Shown here: one piece after another, positions 55,801-64,000 of the stretch
How the letters are laid out: every line of letters begins with the position of its first letter
How positions within the stretch are numbered: the first letter of the stretch is position 1
Assembly: GCA_049487715.1 (NCBI GenBank)
Contig: CP150567.1
Span: forward strand, 372,001 to 436,000
Source of the DNA: Pycnococcus provasolii
Taxonomy: Eukaryota > Chlorophyta > Pseudoscourfieldiophyceae > Pseudoscourfieldiales
Reading direction: 5' to 3'
DNA length: 64,000 nt
Made by a program: the position numbers and the translations under genes
The notes under the pieces: generated by a model
The model's input: the letters and a program-made list of their open reading frames with translations, nothing else
What the model was told of the DNA's origin: nothing
Database searches by the model: none

Positions 55801-57870
55801 GTGCAGGATGCATGGCGTTTGCGTTCCAGGACGCTCGTCTACATTCGTCATCACGTGCCGAGGGAAGCAGATAACCGCAAGGCTCCAATGCTGACGGTGA
55901 TGTATGGGCACGAAAATGAAATCCTTCTCCATCAGATTCAAATCCTTCACCCAGCGCCGCACCGCGTCGTCCATGATCTTCGGGCGCTGAGAATCGTCGT
56001 ACCGCCTTCTCTTCGATTCGCCGTGGTATGGATTGAGCTTCTTGTAGAAGAATGAGTTGAAGAAGTGGCAGCGTCTGAGCACGTCAGGTTGTTCCGCCAA
56101 ATCTTCCAGCTTCACGCGTAGCACGCGCCAGTCGATGACGGTGTCGTTCAGAAATTCCCCCCTCTCGAGGTAGGCAAGATCTGCCCCGCTCAGCTCCACA
56201 TTCACGCGCCCACCACGAGACGGCGTCGTCGCACCAGCTGCCGCTGCGTCGCCAGGCGGCGCTGCGGCTGTGCCTCCGACTTGTGCTACTGCCCCAGCCC
56301 CAGCTTTCGCAGCCTTTGCTTCGGCTGCCGCATCGTCGTCTGCATCGATGACAGCAACGGCGCTCGGGGCGACGTCCGCTGCTGGTGCTGGTGCTGCTCC
56401 TACTCCTCGTGCATCGTTCGCGGGTGCGGACGAAGGCACGAGCGGGTACACTGCGCGTAGACTGGCAAGCTTCTCGCTCAAAGGTCGTTGGCTCGCCCAG
56501 CGCCTATTCGCTCGCCCTCTCCTGGTCCTGCCACTCTCCTGCGCGGACTTGCTCGCCTCCTCGAATTCCGCGTCAGAGACACGCCCATCGTCGCCGTCAT
56601 CTGAATCGAGCAAGTCCGCACACTCAGGCGCTGCATTCTTATGCGGCGACTCCTCATGCAACCGTTGCTGCTGATTGCGCTTTTTCGCCTCCTTCTTGCT
56701 CTCCTCCATCGCTCGTTGCAATTCATCAGCACTGTTCCGATGATCACTCCGATACAGTTCAAGCTGCTGCTGATGACTGCGTCGAGCATTGGCCACGACT
56801 GCTGCATTGCGCTGTGGTCGAGCCATCGGATAGGTGGATGTTGTGCGTGTGCCTCGGCCCAAGGTGACGTCAAGTTCTCCAACGTTGAAGGTGTCTTCGT
56901 TGTCTTTCGCAGTGGCACGGCGCTTGTTTGGTGGCTTCTTGTCTTGCGGTGGTTCCTCGAAAGCGTCGTCATCACTTTGGCTGGAAAAGTCGAATGTGCT
57001 TTTCGCCTTCACGCCTGATGGTTTGTTGTAGGCTGTGAAAGGCTGCTTTCCCTGCTCTTCCGACTGTAGAGCACCCCTTGCGCGTGCGTACTGAGCACTA
57101 CCGTGAGTAGGCAGCGGCGTTTTGAATGTTGTTGCCATCATCAACGGCGCCCCGGCGCCTGCTTTGTGGTTGTTGTTGCCACCACCTGCTGCTTGTCGTC
57201 GCGCCGCCAAGCTTTGAGCAGTTTTTGATTGGCCGCTAGCAGCAGCGTTCCTTCTTTTGTTTTCGTCGCGCTTCCCCGCATCTTGCTCCGCGAAGCCAAG
57301 GAAGTCGCCGTAAGATAGCCAGCCGGATGACGCGTACCCCCTCTCAGGATGGCTTGGGATATCGGCCGGTCTCGCGCCTGACTTACTCCACGCACTCCAC
57401 TCCTGCTGGCTCTTCAGACCGAGCGTATGCACGTACCCACGTGCATCCTCGAACGTGCGAAACCTCGAGCCGCGCGCACCTTGGCCCTCCGCGAAGCCAA
57501 GGAAGTCGCCGTACGATAGCCAGCCCGATGACGCGTACTTCGCATAAGGATCGCCCGGAATGTCGTGCGGTCGGTCGCCTGACTTACTCCACGCCCACCA
57601 CTCCTTCACGCTCTTCAGGCCGAGCGTACGCACGTACGTGCGCGCATCCTCGAAGCTGCGATACTCGCCAGCCACCTTGCCGTCCGCGTACCCGAGGAAG
57701 TCGCCGTACGACGTCCAGCCCGATGCCTTATACGTCTGAAAAGGGTCGCCTGGAATGCCGTGCGGCCTCGCGCATGACGCACTCCACGCCTGCCAATCAT
57801 TCTTGCTCTTCAGGCCGAGCGTATGCACGTGCGTACGCGCATCCTCGAAGGACTTAAGCCCATTAAGCAT
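52861..57870 (-). CDS. GWxSWGDFLGYA repeats, Ulp1 SUMO protease, Tudor-like and AlkB-like dioxygenase in one protein
   Basis: A 1669-residue frame. Residues 5-200 hold three repeats (SFEDARTHVHTLGLKS, SGWTSYGDFLGYA) like those in the 10504 gene. After a basic, disordered stretch, residues about 565-790 are a Ulp1/SENP cysteine protease (C48): FLNDTVIDW, HHRQHWSLAVICF (His), HFDSVAGG (Asp), RQQNHYDCGLFVIEY (Gln and Cys). A coiled coil follows, then a Tudor/Agenet-like piece near 1035-1085 (RVEALWSNEPF, YDPASDTYSLLYEDGDIDEG). Residues about 1230-1440 resemble AlkB-type 2-oxoglutarate/iron dioxygenases: MHADGAAMDPDFPIIHLYIL has the HxD, ATFHGRSP the second His, and SISMVLRV the Arg. The whole suggests chromatin or DNA action guided by the repeats, with SUMO removal and oxidative demethylation. 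Substrates are unknown. Confidence 0.82.
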   Translation of the reverse strand: MLNGLKSFEDARTHVHTLGLKSKNDWQAWSASCARPHGIPGDPFQTYKASGWTSYGDFLGYADGKVAGEYRSFEDARTYVRTLGLKSVKEWWAWSKSGDRPHDIPGDPYAKYASSGWLSYGDFLGFAEGQGARGSRFRTFEDARGYVHTLGLKSQQEWSAWSKSGARPADIPSHPERGYASSGWLSYGDFLGFAEQDAGKRDENKRRNAAASGQSKTAQSLAARRQAAGGGNNNHKAGAGAPLMMATTFKTPLPTHGSAQYARARGALQSEEQGKQPFTAYNKPSGVKAKSTFDFSSQSDDDAFEEPPQDKKPPNKRRATAKDNEDTFNVGELDVTLGRGTRTTSTYPMARPQRNAAVVANARRSHQQQLELYRSDHRNSADELQRAMEESKKEAKKRNQQQRLHEESPHKNAAPECADLLDSDDGDDGRVSDAEFEEASKSAQESGRTRRGRANRRWASQRPLSEKLASLRAVYPLVPSSAPANDARGVGAAPAPAADVAPSAVAVIDADDDAAAEAKAAKAGAGAVAQVGGTAAAPPGDAAAAGATTPSRGGRVNVELSGADLAYLERGEFLNDTVIDWRVLRVKLEDLAEQPDVLRRCHFFNSFFYKKLNPYHGESKRRRYDDSQRPKIMDDAVRRWVKDLNLMEKDFIFVPIHHRQHWSLAVICFPRHVMTNVDERPGTQTPCILHFDSVAGGHETDHVVDALRRFCFFEYKREFYIKSNLTLTEKNTHLNDAEKRFQANKRFPGERAVRNSYARQQNHYDCGLFVIEYIRQLTQSHLAVLDTKLTDIQQYFDTAWFDRRRPNLLRSEMYADLLAILVQQNGGEHALEKYDHERTEMQQIVKEAAEARNQDLQASMSRDVRKLDGKIAVLAEAIDLEKTWREKVGKLQEQHRKSRQKQAAAASAVAVDLTGAASLSPAAKKLRRSSSSAEDAQAMAAEVPTWKSEADAYIAIATSGTASQDRIAMTTEQRNHGNGHLLCDYELQRAQNIKHNNDRMRQLIPGIDLIAAAEQPKAKKPRVAREVNRNEPKHAGRRVEALWSNEPFGHVNAEVHSGHLVDYDPASDTYSLLYEDGDIDEGIFISQHEKQISVKEAVVEKRLRKLGESSNESRISATEVDTIHPKIRSLKKQLEQIKDDRAEQRKITRYRFTVPIEKIQPYTRSCKPEPLIITKDPGMVGLELFDVNRQGGVVKEYVQHFPSLIPEKLRNAIQTNLRNLPWRQCWHKVKGTYRPHGRLQFLTCFSEANCAYFLGDKPNDPEKHCALGGLSTLGTPSLDHESLSPIKEVVNAVLHSWIGKKYKLNQARKRITVQVNRYLGEETVGETKKAAQGIPMHADGAAMDPDFPIIHLYILDDAIVRVVKRSDVGGSACRAKTREGVGHSKTIHAHAGSATILIDDSATFHGRSPCKKVSPCGSISMVLRVMDDVNARRCARGAASRLQQHSMPLLCTNDDPTLELPRRIHFSYVCAPQDGNQITADALKIMQFNEDALCKLFADESAGDVRMAKRRGLWQPPLVFESRSAPELLGLEPHMYSSIVKGKGSVVSSIYLRDASLEMENASPCTAQKLRTRNSPLPRILIRSQYGDGGRRISNNTTWMERALKSRQKVRLFADVSCEDNQARYAYIADGRVVHRKSESYEWHIEFCDYDGLRDVLVRVRLKGYGVLT

Positions 57871-58428
57871 TGAGAAAGAAAAGGAAGGGGCGAGTTGGTG
57901 TCGACTGCGTAACAGTTTCCTCCTATTTTTTTTTCCAGTTTTTCACGATTGCCCACTCTGGGAGCGCAGCTTAACCCTGTACCTACAAGGGTATTGGGTG
58001 GATCTGCCAAGCTGAGAAGGTGGTACATTTTACCAAACCTCCCACTGGGTTAGGGCTAGGAAGGGGGTGAGCAAAACCCTGTCCCGGGTCAAAACCCTGT
58101 CCCGACCCATCGTCGAGGTCGTTGTCGACGTCGACGTCGACGTCGACGCTGCCTCATTTCTTGGGACGCTCTCAATGCACGAAACACGCGACGAACGACC
58201 TGTTTCGGACACAGTGTACGCCTCACACGCCGCGCGTCGACCAAAAGTGGAGGTGGATTTGGTTTGTAGTGTTTACATCGCACCAGGCTACCTAAGCGCC
58301 GCCAGGTAGCCTGATCCGCTTCGTTGGTGGCGAAGTTGGAGTTGGTGGCGACGGAGGAGGTCTTTAGAACACGTACCTCACGTTATGCTCGTCACGTATC
58401 CCCGTTGTCACGAAGTGCACGAGGGCAC
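57871..58428. other. Intergenic region upstream of the Ulp1 fusion gene
   Basis: About 560 bp. Contains GGGTTAGGGCTAGG (about 58048-58061), a repeat of CAAAACCCTGTCCCG (58073-58105) and a (GTCGAC)n run at 58122-58150. No supported gene. Confidence 0.6.
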
Positions 58429-60456
58429 TTATGGCGCTGACGGCGGGGGGAAAAAGTGACATGGGGTCGCGCCTTGCAAGCTAGGCTGCCGCGGAGCACC
58501 GGCGTGCAGGAAATCGAGCTTGAGGAACCGATAGCCCGCGGCAACGGCACCAGATACGCAGCGCGATGCGTACGCGAGCGCCTTTTCGTTCGTGAGGTCA
58601 AATCCAAGAAAAAACTTTCCAGGATGCGTTAGCGTCGAGTTGGCGAAGCCGCGCAGTGGGATGTGCTGCCGCACTTCGTCGTGCTTGCGGCTCTTTGGGC
58701 TCTTGAACGCATCGCCGTTCGAAGTCGTCTCGTCTAGCGACGACGAGCGAAATGCACGCACGTCAGCCTTGCCCACGCGCCGCGTGAAGAACTTTGGGTG
58801 AGCCCGGTTGATGCCCGCGTCCGTGTCCGCCGTGAACGGCGCCATCCAAAGTCCAGCACCGTAGCCGAGTTCGAGCCGCAGGCGACGGCTCAGCGCCTCG
58901 ATACCGTGTGGAAATTTCTTCGTTTCTGGCGAACCCCAGTCACCCCACCGTCGAGCGTAGCCGTCATCGAGCTGCACGACGTCGAGGAGATCTTCGACAG
59001 TCTCCTTGAGGCGTCGTGCGTTTTTCTAAAACGCCTTCCTCGCTAACGTCGCACATCATCTCTTACCAGCTGCACCATCCCGTGGGCGGAAGCTTGGCTG
59101 AGCGACGTGCACGAGCGTGCGTGGCCACGGCGCGCGTGTACACCGCGAATGGCTGCTGCGGTCCTTGTGATGCTTCCTTGACTTGGTGCGCATGTAAGAT
59201 TGCCCAGTCTGTGGCGAGCACTCCGAAGGATGAAGATGATGCGTATGCGCCGCACGGGATCATCGCGCCATCGCCATCAGCAAAGAGTGCCACCGCGTCG
59301 GTGCCATCCGTCGCCGCGCTCGCGAGTCCGTAGTGCTGCTTCTGGCTCAGAAATCCGTACACGAGTGCAGGCATCGACGACGTCGTGGATGATTTCGCAT
59401 CAGCGTGCACATTAGGCGTCACCGCCGCGAACATGTGGCTGTGCATCTATCCACGCCACTGCCGTGCGACGGGTCCAAATGCACCGTACAGCGGCGTCTG
59501 CACGTAGCGAAGTAGCCACGCGCCCACCGCATCAAGACGTGGCGGTGGCCGTGCACCGTCATGGAATGGCCCGGAGAACATCCACGGCATTCGTGTCTCG
59601 GTGGCTCTCTCGGCACCAGCGACGAGCGGCAAGCTGCCTGCGAAGCTGAAGCTTTGCCAGCCGTTGAAGAAGAAGCGGCGGCAACTTTTCTGTGCCGTGC
59701 TGTCAAGCGTTGGGATCCAGAGGACTGCTCCGGCGACGATGAGGGCGGCAACAACGGCAAGCGGGATCTTGCCCGCAAAGTCAAGAGGTGTGAGCCAAAT
59801 TACGACGACGAGTGCAGCAACCAACAGCTTGTGCGGCGGCAAGCCGACGCATCGACGGAATCCACCAGGTGTTGTGATGCTGCTCGAGAACGATCGACTC
59901 GATGTCTTCGTGCGCGATTGTTTGTTTCTGCTTGCTTTGGGTTTGCTGAACCCACGTCGCACGCGCGCCAGCCGACGACGTCTGAATTTTTGTCTGGGTC
60001 GTGTGGTGCGAAGAAGGCGATGGCTGCACGCACGACCATCGCGTCGACGTCGTTGTTGTTCATTGGCACGCCGGCCGTCCACTTGACGGACACCTTGGCG
60101 GTTGCGTCTGGTACGACTTCACTCGTTTCCACCGTAGCGGCGTGCACGCGTCCGACGCCGTCAACGACGAGGTCGTCTTGTGTACTGATGTTGAGTTGTT
60201 TCGCCGTTGTGTAAAATCGCACGCACCACGGTTGACTTTCTCTGAATCCCCAGATTTTCCCTCGCCTGACTGTTTTCGCGTATACTTCGACAAGCGGGTC
60301 TTGTTTCCCGCCCGAGGAACGGAGTTGCAGCACACCACTGGCTGCCGGACATGACGAGCTCTCACCACCACCATCATCGCCAACAAAGGCAGACGACGAC
60401 GCCGATGAAGACGCCGTGAACGTCCCCACCCATGATGGACAAGGAACCACCCCCAA
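58429..60456 (-). pseudogene. Alpha-galactosidase/GH36-like pseudogene
   Basis: GH36/raffinose-synthase-like segments are spread over the minus strand: a sugar-binding N-terminus (ATAKVSVKWTAG), FNGWQSFSFAGSLPLVAG and MFSGPFHDGA, GWCSW, then VVQLDDGYARRWGDWGSP, GYGAGLWMAPF and GYRFLKLDFLHAGA. They are broken by a frame change near 59980, an in-frame TAG at 59447-59449, an in-frame TAA right after GWCSW at 59063-59065 (where Tyr is expected), and a one-base shift at an A5 run (complement of 59021-59025). After FLKLDFLHAGA the frame loses homology, so the 3' part is missing. A predicted membrane segment (LLVAALVVVIWLTPLDF) lies between the first two pieces. The protein would have been a secreted or lumenal glycosidase. 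Sequence error is an alternative, but four lesions make decay likelier. Confidence 0.7.
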
Positions 60457-62564
60457 AGTCAGAAGTACTACCTTTACGCGAGCAGTTTCCTCCTATATAC
60501 TTCGCCACGCGCGTCACATTCTCGCCGTCAAGCGCAGCGTCCACCTCGTCGAGCACGAAGAAGGGGCTCGGCTGGTACGCGTGGATTGCAAACAGAAGCG
60601 CGAGAGCCGCGACCGTTCGCTCTCCGCCGGAGAGCTGATCCATGTCCCGGAATCGCTTCGTCGGGGGCATCGCCGTGTACTTGCAGCCACCCTTGTGAGG
60701 CTCGTCGCTGCCTGTGCCGTCATCCTCGAGCGTCAGATACGCGGTGCCGCCAAGCGGGTGCGCAGCCGACTTGGTCAGCGCCTTGTAGATTGCGTCAATC
60801 TTGCCGGACACCGCGTTGAAAGCATCCAAGATGCGGTTGCTCCGCTCCTCGCGCACGTCGCTAAATTCAACCTGGAGTTCCTTCAATTTTTTCTTCGTCT
60901 CGTCAGCCTCGGTAGCCATTGCGCTCTCCTGCTTCTTCAGCGACTCGTACTGCTCGTGAGCCTTCAGGTTAGGTGCAAGGCGTCCGAGTTCCGACACGCG
61001 GTCCGAAACATCCTTCTGCATCTCCTCGAGGCGCGCCGAGAATGCCTGCTCAGCCTCGGAAGACGTCGCCTTCGACAACGCGCACAGCTCCGCGACGTCC
61101 CCTGAAAGACCTGTGTACTCGAAGTGCTCGAGCTCCGTCAGCGCGTTGTTCGCAGCCTCTCCTTCGAATGTGCCTTCCGCCGCAGCCTGCTCGTCGCCAT
61201 CCACCATCTACGCATCACCGGCAGCGGCAGCTGCACCGCGTCGCGCGCGCTTCGCAGCGCGCTTCGTGCCAGCGCCTCCCGACGCGCCCGCGCCACCCCC
61301 CTCCGACTCAGCCGCCGGAAGCTCGACGCTTTCCATCTCGCAGTTCTCGAGCACGTCGCGCACCTTCATTGCAATCTCCTCGCCTCGCGTCTGCATGTTC
61401 GTGATGCTGCGGTTGATACCTGCCAGCTTCGCCTGCTCCGCCGCTAGCTGCTTCTTCGTCTCAGCAATTTCAGCATCGAGCGCCGCCGTCTCCTTGCCGA
61501 GAGCCAGAAGCTTCTGCGACAGCTCGTTCTGCTCCGCCTCGTGCTTCTGCTCCGTCTTCTCCACCTTCTCCACCTTCTCCCTGAGCTTGTCCGCCTCCTT
61601 CTGGTCCGCCTGAAGCTTGGCGCGCTGATCCTCCATCTTCTCGCCAAACTGTTTCGTGAGCTTGGAGCGTTGTGCCGCCACCTCCTGCACCTGCGAGAAG
61701 TGCTCCTCGAGCTCCGCAATGTTCGCGACACCCACGCGGCGCGAAAAGTCGCCAAACACTGTCGTCGAGCTCGGCACGCAGCTTAGTGTCCTTGCCGGAC
61801 ACCTCGCTTGCCACCCTGGCATACTCCGCGGCATGCTTCTCCGTCTGTGCCGCCGTGCGCTTTTTCTCCTCCTCGAGCGCCGCCGCCTCGCGCTCGAGTG
61901 TCTCAAGCGTCTTGGTAGCCTCCGCGAGATCCTTCTCGGCGTACCCGAGCTGCTGCTGAATGCTCGCGGCACGTCGTGCAAGGTCGTCCTGGGCAGCCTT
62001 CTGCTGCTCGGCGGTGGGCAAGCTGCGTAGCTCGCGCTCCGCCTCCGTGCGCTCCTTGCGCACCGCCTCGAACTGCGCTTCGGACCACCGTCCTGCGCGA
62101 TTCGCGAGCGAGTGCATCGTTCCGCCAGTCATCACGCCGCTCTTGTCAATCTTCGTTCCCTCGAGGTCCACCGCCTTGATGCGAGGGCCCGGCGGCGGTG
62201 CCGACGCTGCGGCGGCGCTGCCGGCGGAAGCAGCGGACGCGCCGCCGCCGAAGCACAGGCGCCTCGCCTCGTCGAGAGTGTCGCACACGACGGTGTTGCC
62301 GACGGCGTAGCGTGCAGCTCGCTCGAACTTAGCCTTCAGGTCGACGGCGCTCGGGTGCGCAGCCACCGCCGCGGCGTTCGGCGTGACGACGTCCATCATC
62401 AGGCGCGCGGTTCCGCCAAGCGAACGCAGGCGCGCGTCGATCTGCTTCGCCTGGATCGTCGTCACGGGCAGGAACGTCATGGGCGCCATCTTCTGCTCTC
62501 GAAGGTGCGTGATGCAACTCTTCGCCGTCGCCTCATCTTCGACGAGGATGCCCAACCCCCAAAC
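60374..62564 (-). pseudogene. SMC1: SMC1 second-half relic
   Basis: The minus strand encodes the SMC1 hinge (THLREQKMAPMTFLPVTTIQ, YAVGNTVVCDTLDEARRLCFGG, DLEGTKIDKSGVMTGGTMH), the second coiled coil, and the C-terminal ATPase head (MDQLSGGERTVAALALLFAI signature, PFFVLDEVDAALD Walker B). A frame change lies near 61755-61765 (DDS then VFGDFSRRVG), and an in-frame TAG at 61208-61210. The first half with Walker A is absent: the gene CRNKL1 begins at 62649, immediately beyond the hinge. The tail after VAKYI (about 60494) also diverges from SMC1. Cohesin SMC1 is essential, so another intact copy should exist elsewhere. Alternatives are sequence errors plus exotic splicing. Most consistent with a truncated, decaying duplicate. 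Confidence 0.7.
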
Positions 62565-62648
62565 TCGCCTCGACTCCTCCTCTCCGCCCCCGGGCCCGGG
62601 ACGAGTTCTCGCACGGCGGCGGCTGTTTCTTGTTCGTAACGAAGTGCG

Positions 62649-64000
62649 ATGAGTGGCGGCGCCGGGCTGCGTGCGGCGCGCGCGCCGTCCGTGAAGAACA
62701 AGGCGCCCGCGTCCAAGCAGATCACCGCCGAGCAGATCGTGCGTGAGTCGCTCGTGTTCGGCGAGGAGCAGTACCAAGCGCCCGAGCGGCGCATCACGTC
62801 CATTGCAGAACTCCAAGAATACCGTGTGGAGAAACGTCAGCAGTTTGAGAATAACTTGAGGAAAAACGGGGGAGGCAACCTACGTGAGTACCTGAAATAT
62901 GCAGCGTGGGAGGACACACAAGGAGACATCGCGCGGGCGCGCTCCATCTTCGAGCGCGCGGTTGAGTCCTGCGACTACCGTGAGCCCAACCTCTGGCTCA
63001 AGTATGCGGAGCTTGAAATGCGTGCAAAGAAAATCAACCACGCGCGAAACGTTTGGGACCGTGCAGTCACGCTGCTCCCACGCGTCGACCAACTATGGTA
63101 CGTTCCGATTGATGTGTACATCGTCTGATGATTTGCTTTTTGCTTGTTCAGCAGTTCTAATGTGTACGGCTTCGCCTCGTTTTTACTTAGTGGGGTAAGC
63201 ACAGCCGAAAGGGAGAATTTGCAAAATTAAGTCCGCGACGAGTTTCACCCAGCGTGTCATCACAGCAACCTTCTGAAGGTTGTGAGCACACCTTGAAGCT
63301 CCGTTCGCACATTGCCTAACAGCATGCACAATGACCAGTCAATCGTGCCTCGTGACAAAACTCTGTATTCTAACCACGCGCAACCCCAAACTTCCCCGCC
63401 AACCAATAGGATGAAGTTCATTCACATGGAGGAGATGATGGGGCAGGTCGACAATGCAAGGCAGCTGTTCACGCGCTGGCTCGCATACGACCCCGATCAC
63501 CACGCATATCGCGCATGCGTCAAGTTTGAGCTTCGACACAACGCACCCGAGCGTGCCAGAGAAACATACGAAACGTACGTCGCAAAGCTTCCCGGGTCTA
63601 AGAGCTACCTGTCTTACGCAAAATTCGAGGCACGCCAGCATAATGTTGCAAGTGCACGTGCGATCTACGAGCGCGCAATTGAGCTTTTGTCCGACGATGA
63701 CACGTACGACGAGACGTCGAAAGATCTCATGGATCTGTACGTGCACTTCGCCGAATTCGAGGAACACAAGAAAGAGACGGAGCGAGCCCGCGCCATCTTC
63801 AAGCACGCTCTGGATCAGCTGTTGGCGAATCAGACCGGTTCGCGCGACGAGACACCGCTGTACCAGGCTTACCTCGAATTTGAGAAGCGTAACGGCGGAC
63901 GCCGCGACGTCGATGGTGCGGTCATGCACAAGCGATCACAGGCGTACGAGGAGAGGTTGAAAGAGGACCCGCTAGATTATGACCAATGGTTTGACTACAT
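62649..64000 (+). CDS. CRNKL1: Crooked neck/CLF1 (CRNKL1) HAT-repeat splicing factor, partial at window end
   Basis: Exon 1 (62649-63097) starts MSGGAGLRAARAPSVKNKAP and includes ITAEQIVRESLVFGEEQYQ, then HAT repeats (FENNLRKNGGGNLREYLKYA, NLWLKYAELEMRAKKINHAR). Exon 2 begins at 63410 and continues KFIHMEEMMGQVDNARQLFT through SYLSYAKFEARQHNVASA, open to the window edge. The 312-bp intron 63098-63409 has a good donor (ATG/GTACGT) and acceptor (CCAATAG/G) and joins the Trp codon TG/G, giving DQLW then MKFIHMEE. Crooked neck/Clf1 is a core component of the NineTeen-associated spliceosome. About 36 residues before the first HAT repeat match known starts. The first 170 bases overlap sequence antisense to the SMC1 relic frame. 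Confidence 0.93.
63098..63409 (+). other. Intron of CRNKL1
   Basis: Canonical GTACGT to AATAG, 312 bp, more A+T-rich than the exons and with in-frame stops. It is the clearest spliceosomal intron of the window and shows that splicing occurs in this genome. Confidence 0.9.

Noticed and set aside
59021-59065. Tiny intron (GTAAGAG to GACGTTAG) between GWCSW and QLDDGY in the GH36-like gene
   Set aside because: No GT-AG combination restores the downstream frame, whereas reading TAA as a mutated Tyr codon gives a plausible continuation up to an A5 run where a single base is missing.
57913-60496. 14-bp direct repeat (CAGTTTCCTCCTAT at 57913-57926 and 60483-60496) flanking the GH36 relic and touching the SMC1 homology break
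   Set aside because: Several chance 14-mer pairs are expected in 64 kb, so it is not evidence for an insertion junction without more support.
58429-62564. TAG reassigned to an amino acid, because TAG lies in frame in both relic genes
   Set aside because: TAG ends other intact genes here (SHIPPO, GH3 and the DUF3181-like gene), and both relics also have frameshifts or a TAA, so decay explains them better.
1-64000. tRNA, rRNA, CRISPR or bacterial-type operon features
   Set aside because: No cloverleaf with a T-loop consensus, no rRNA-like stretch and no regularly spaced repeat array were recognised by eye. A tRNA scan would be needed to exclude single tRNAs fully.

Overview
The window is nuclear DNA from a gene-dense, intron-poor eukaryote, most likely a green alga of the prasinophyte or other chlorophyte kind. 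The reasons are: long hydroxyproline-rich S-P-P-P-P tracts of the pherophorin/extensin type; plastid-type transit peptides, including one on a cyanobacterial-type DUF3181-like protein; a plant-type small membrane protein starting M-V-C-P-L-R; TGTAA, the green-algal polyadenylation signal, just after many stop codons; and G+C-rich coding DNA beside A+T-richer spacers. The species cannot be fixed from the sequence alone. Telomere-like TTAGGG runs occur at many internal places, so they do not mark a chromosome end.

Layout. 0-1.8 kb: gene-free, with a 129-bp direct repeat and telomere-like DNA. 1.8-9.7 kb: multi-pass membrane protein with a probable spliced 3' exon, a SHIPPO-repeat flagellar-type protein, a TIR-like/TPR protein, and a DUF72 protein. 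10.5-16.7 kb: nine-repeat GWxSWGDFLGYA protein, a plastid-targeted unknown, and a fusion of a degenerate sigma-54-activator AAA+ domain with a polyferredoxin membrane domain. 17-21.6 kb: giant second TIR-like/TPR protein. 21.6-23.7 kb: repeats, a possible foldback element and a decayed gene. 23.7-35.9 kb: ATG10-like E2, dolichyldiphosphatase, GH3 glucosidase, Dbp3-type DEAD-box helicase, TFIIB, golgin-84 and HOP2, mostly as tight convergent pairs. 37.7-45 kb: a membrane-tethered E2 with a hydroxyproline-rich ectodomain, a two-exon small membrane protein, a secreted unknown, NUDCD2, the DUF3181-like protein and SKI8/WDR61. 45.8-46.6 kb: a complete non-autonomous Mutator-like element. 47-58 kb: cGMP-dependent-type protein kinase, a PD-(D/E)XK-like protein, a MATE N-lobe running out of frame into an RBR E3 ligase, and a 1669-residue protein joining GWxSWGDFLGYA repeats, a Ulp1 SUMO protease, a Tudor-like segment and an AlkB-like dioxygenase. 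58.4-62.6 kb: relics of an alpha-galactosidase-like gene and of the second half of SMC1. 62.6-64 kb: 5' part of crooked neck/CLF1, with one clear 312-bp intron.

Functionally the window is mostly housekeeping. Four ubiquitin-like pathway genes (ATG10, a membrane E2, an RBR E3 and a Ulp1 protease) are close together, and there are meiotic (HOP2) and flagellar (SHIPPO) genes. The most unusual items are the two multidomain fusions (ectodomain-TM-E2, and repeat-Ulp1-Tudor-AlkB), the TIR-like/TPR pair, the sigma-54-like/polyferredoxin fusion, and the Mutator-like element with telomere-like DNA inside its terminal inverted repeats.
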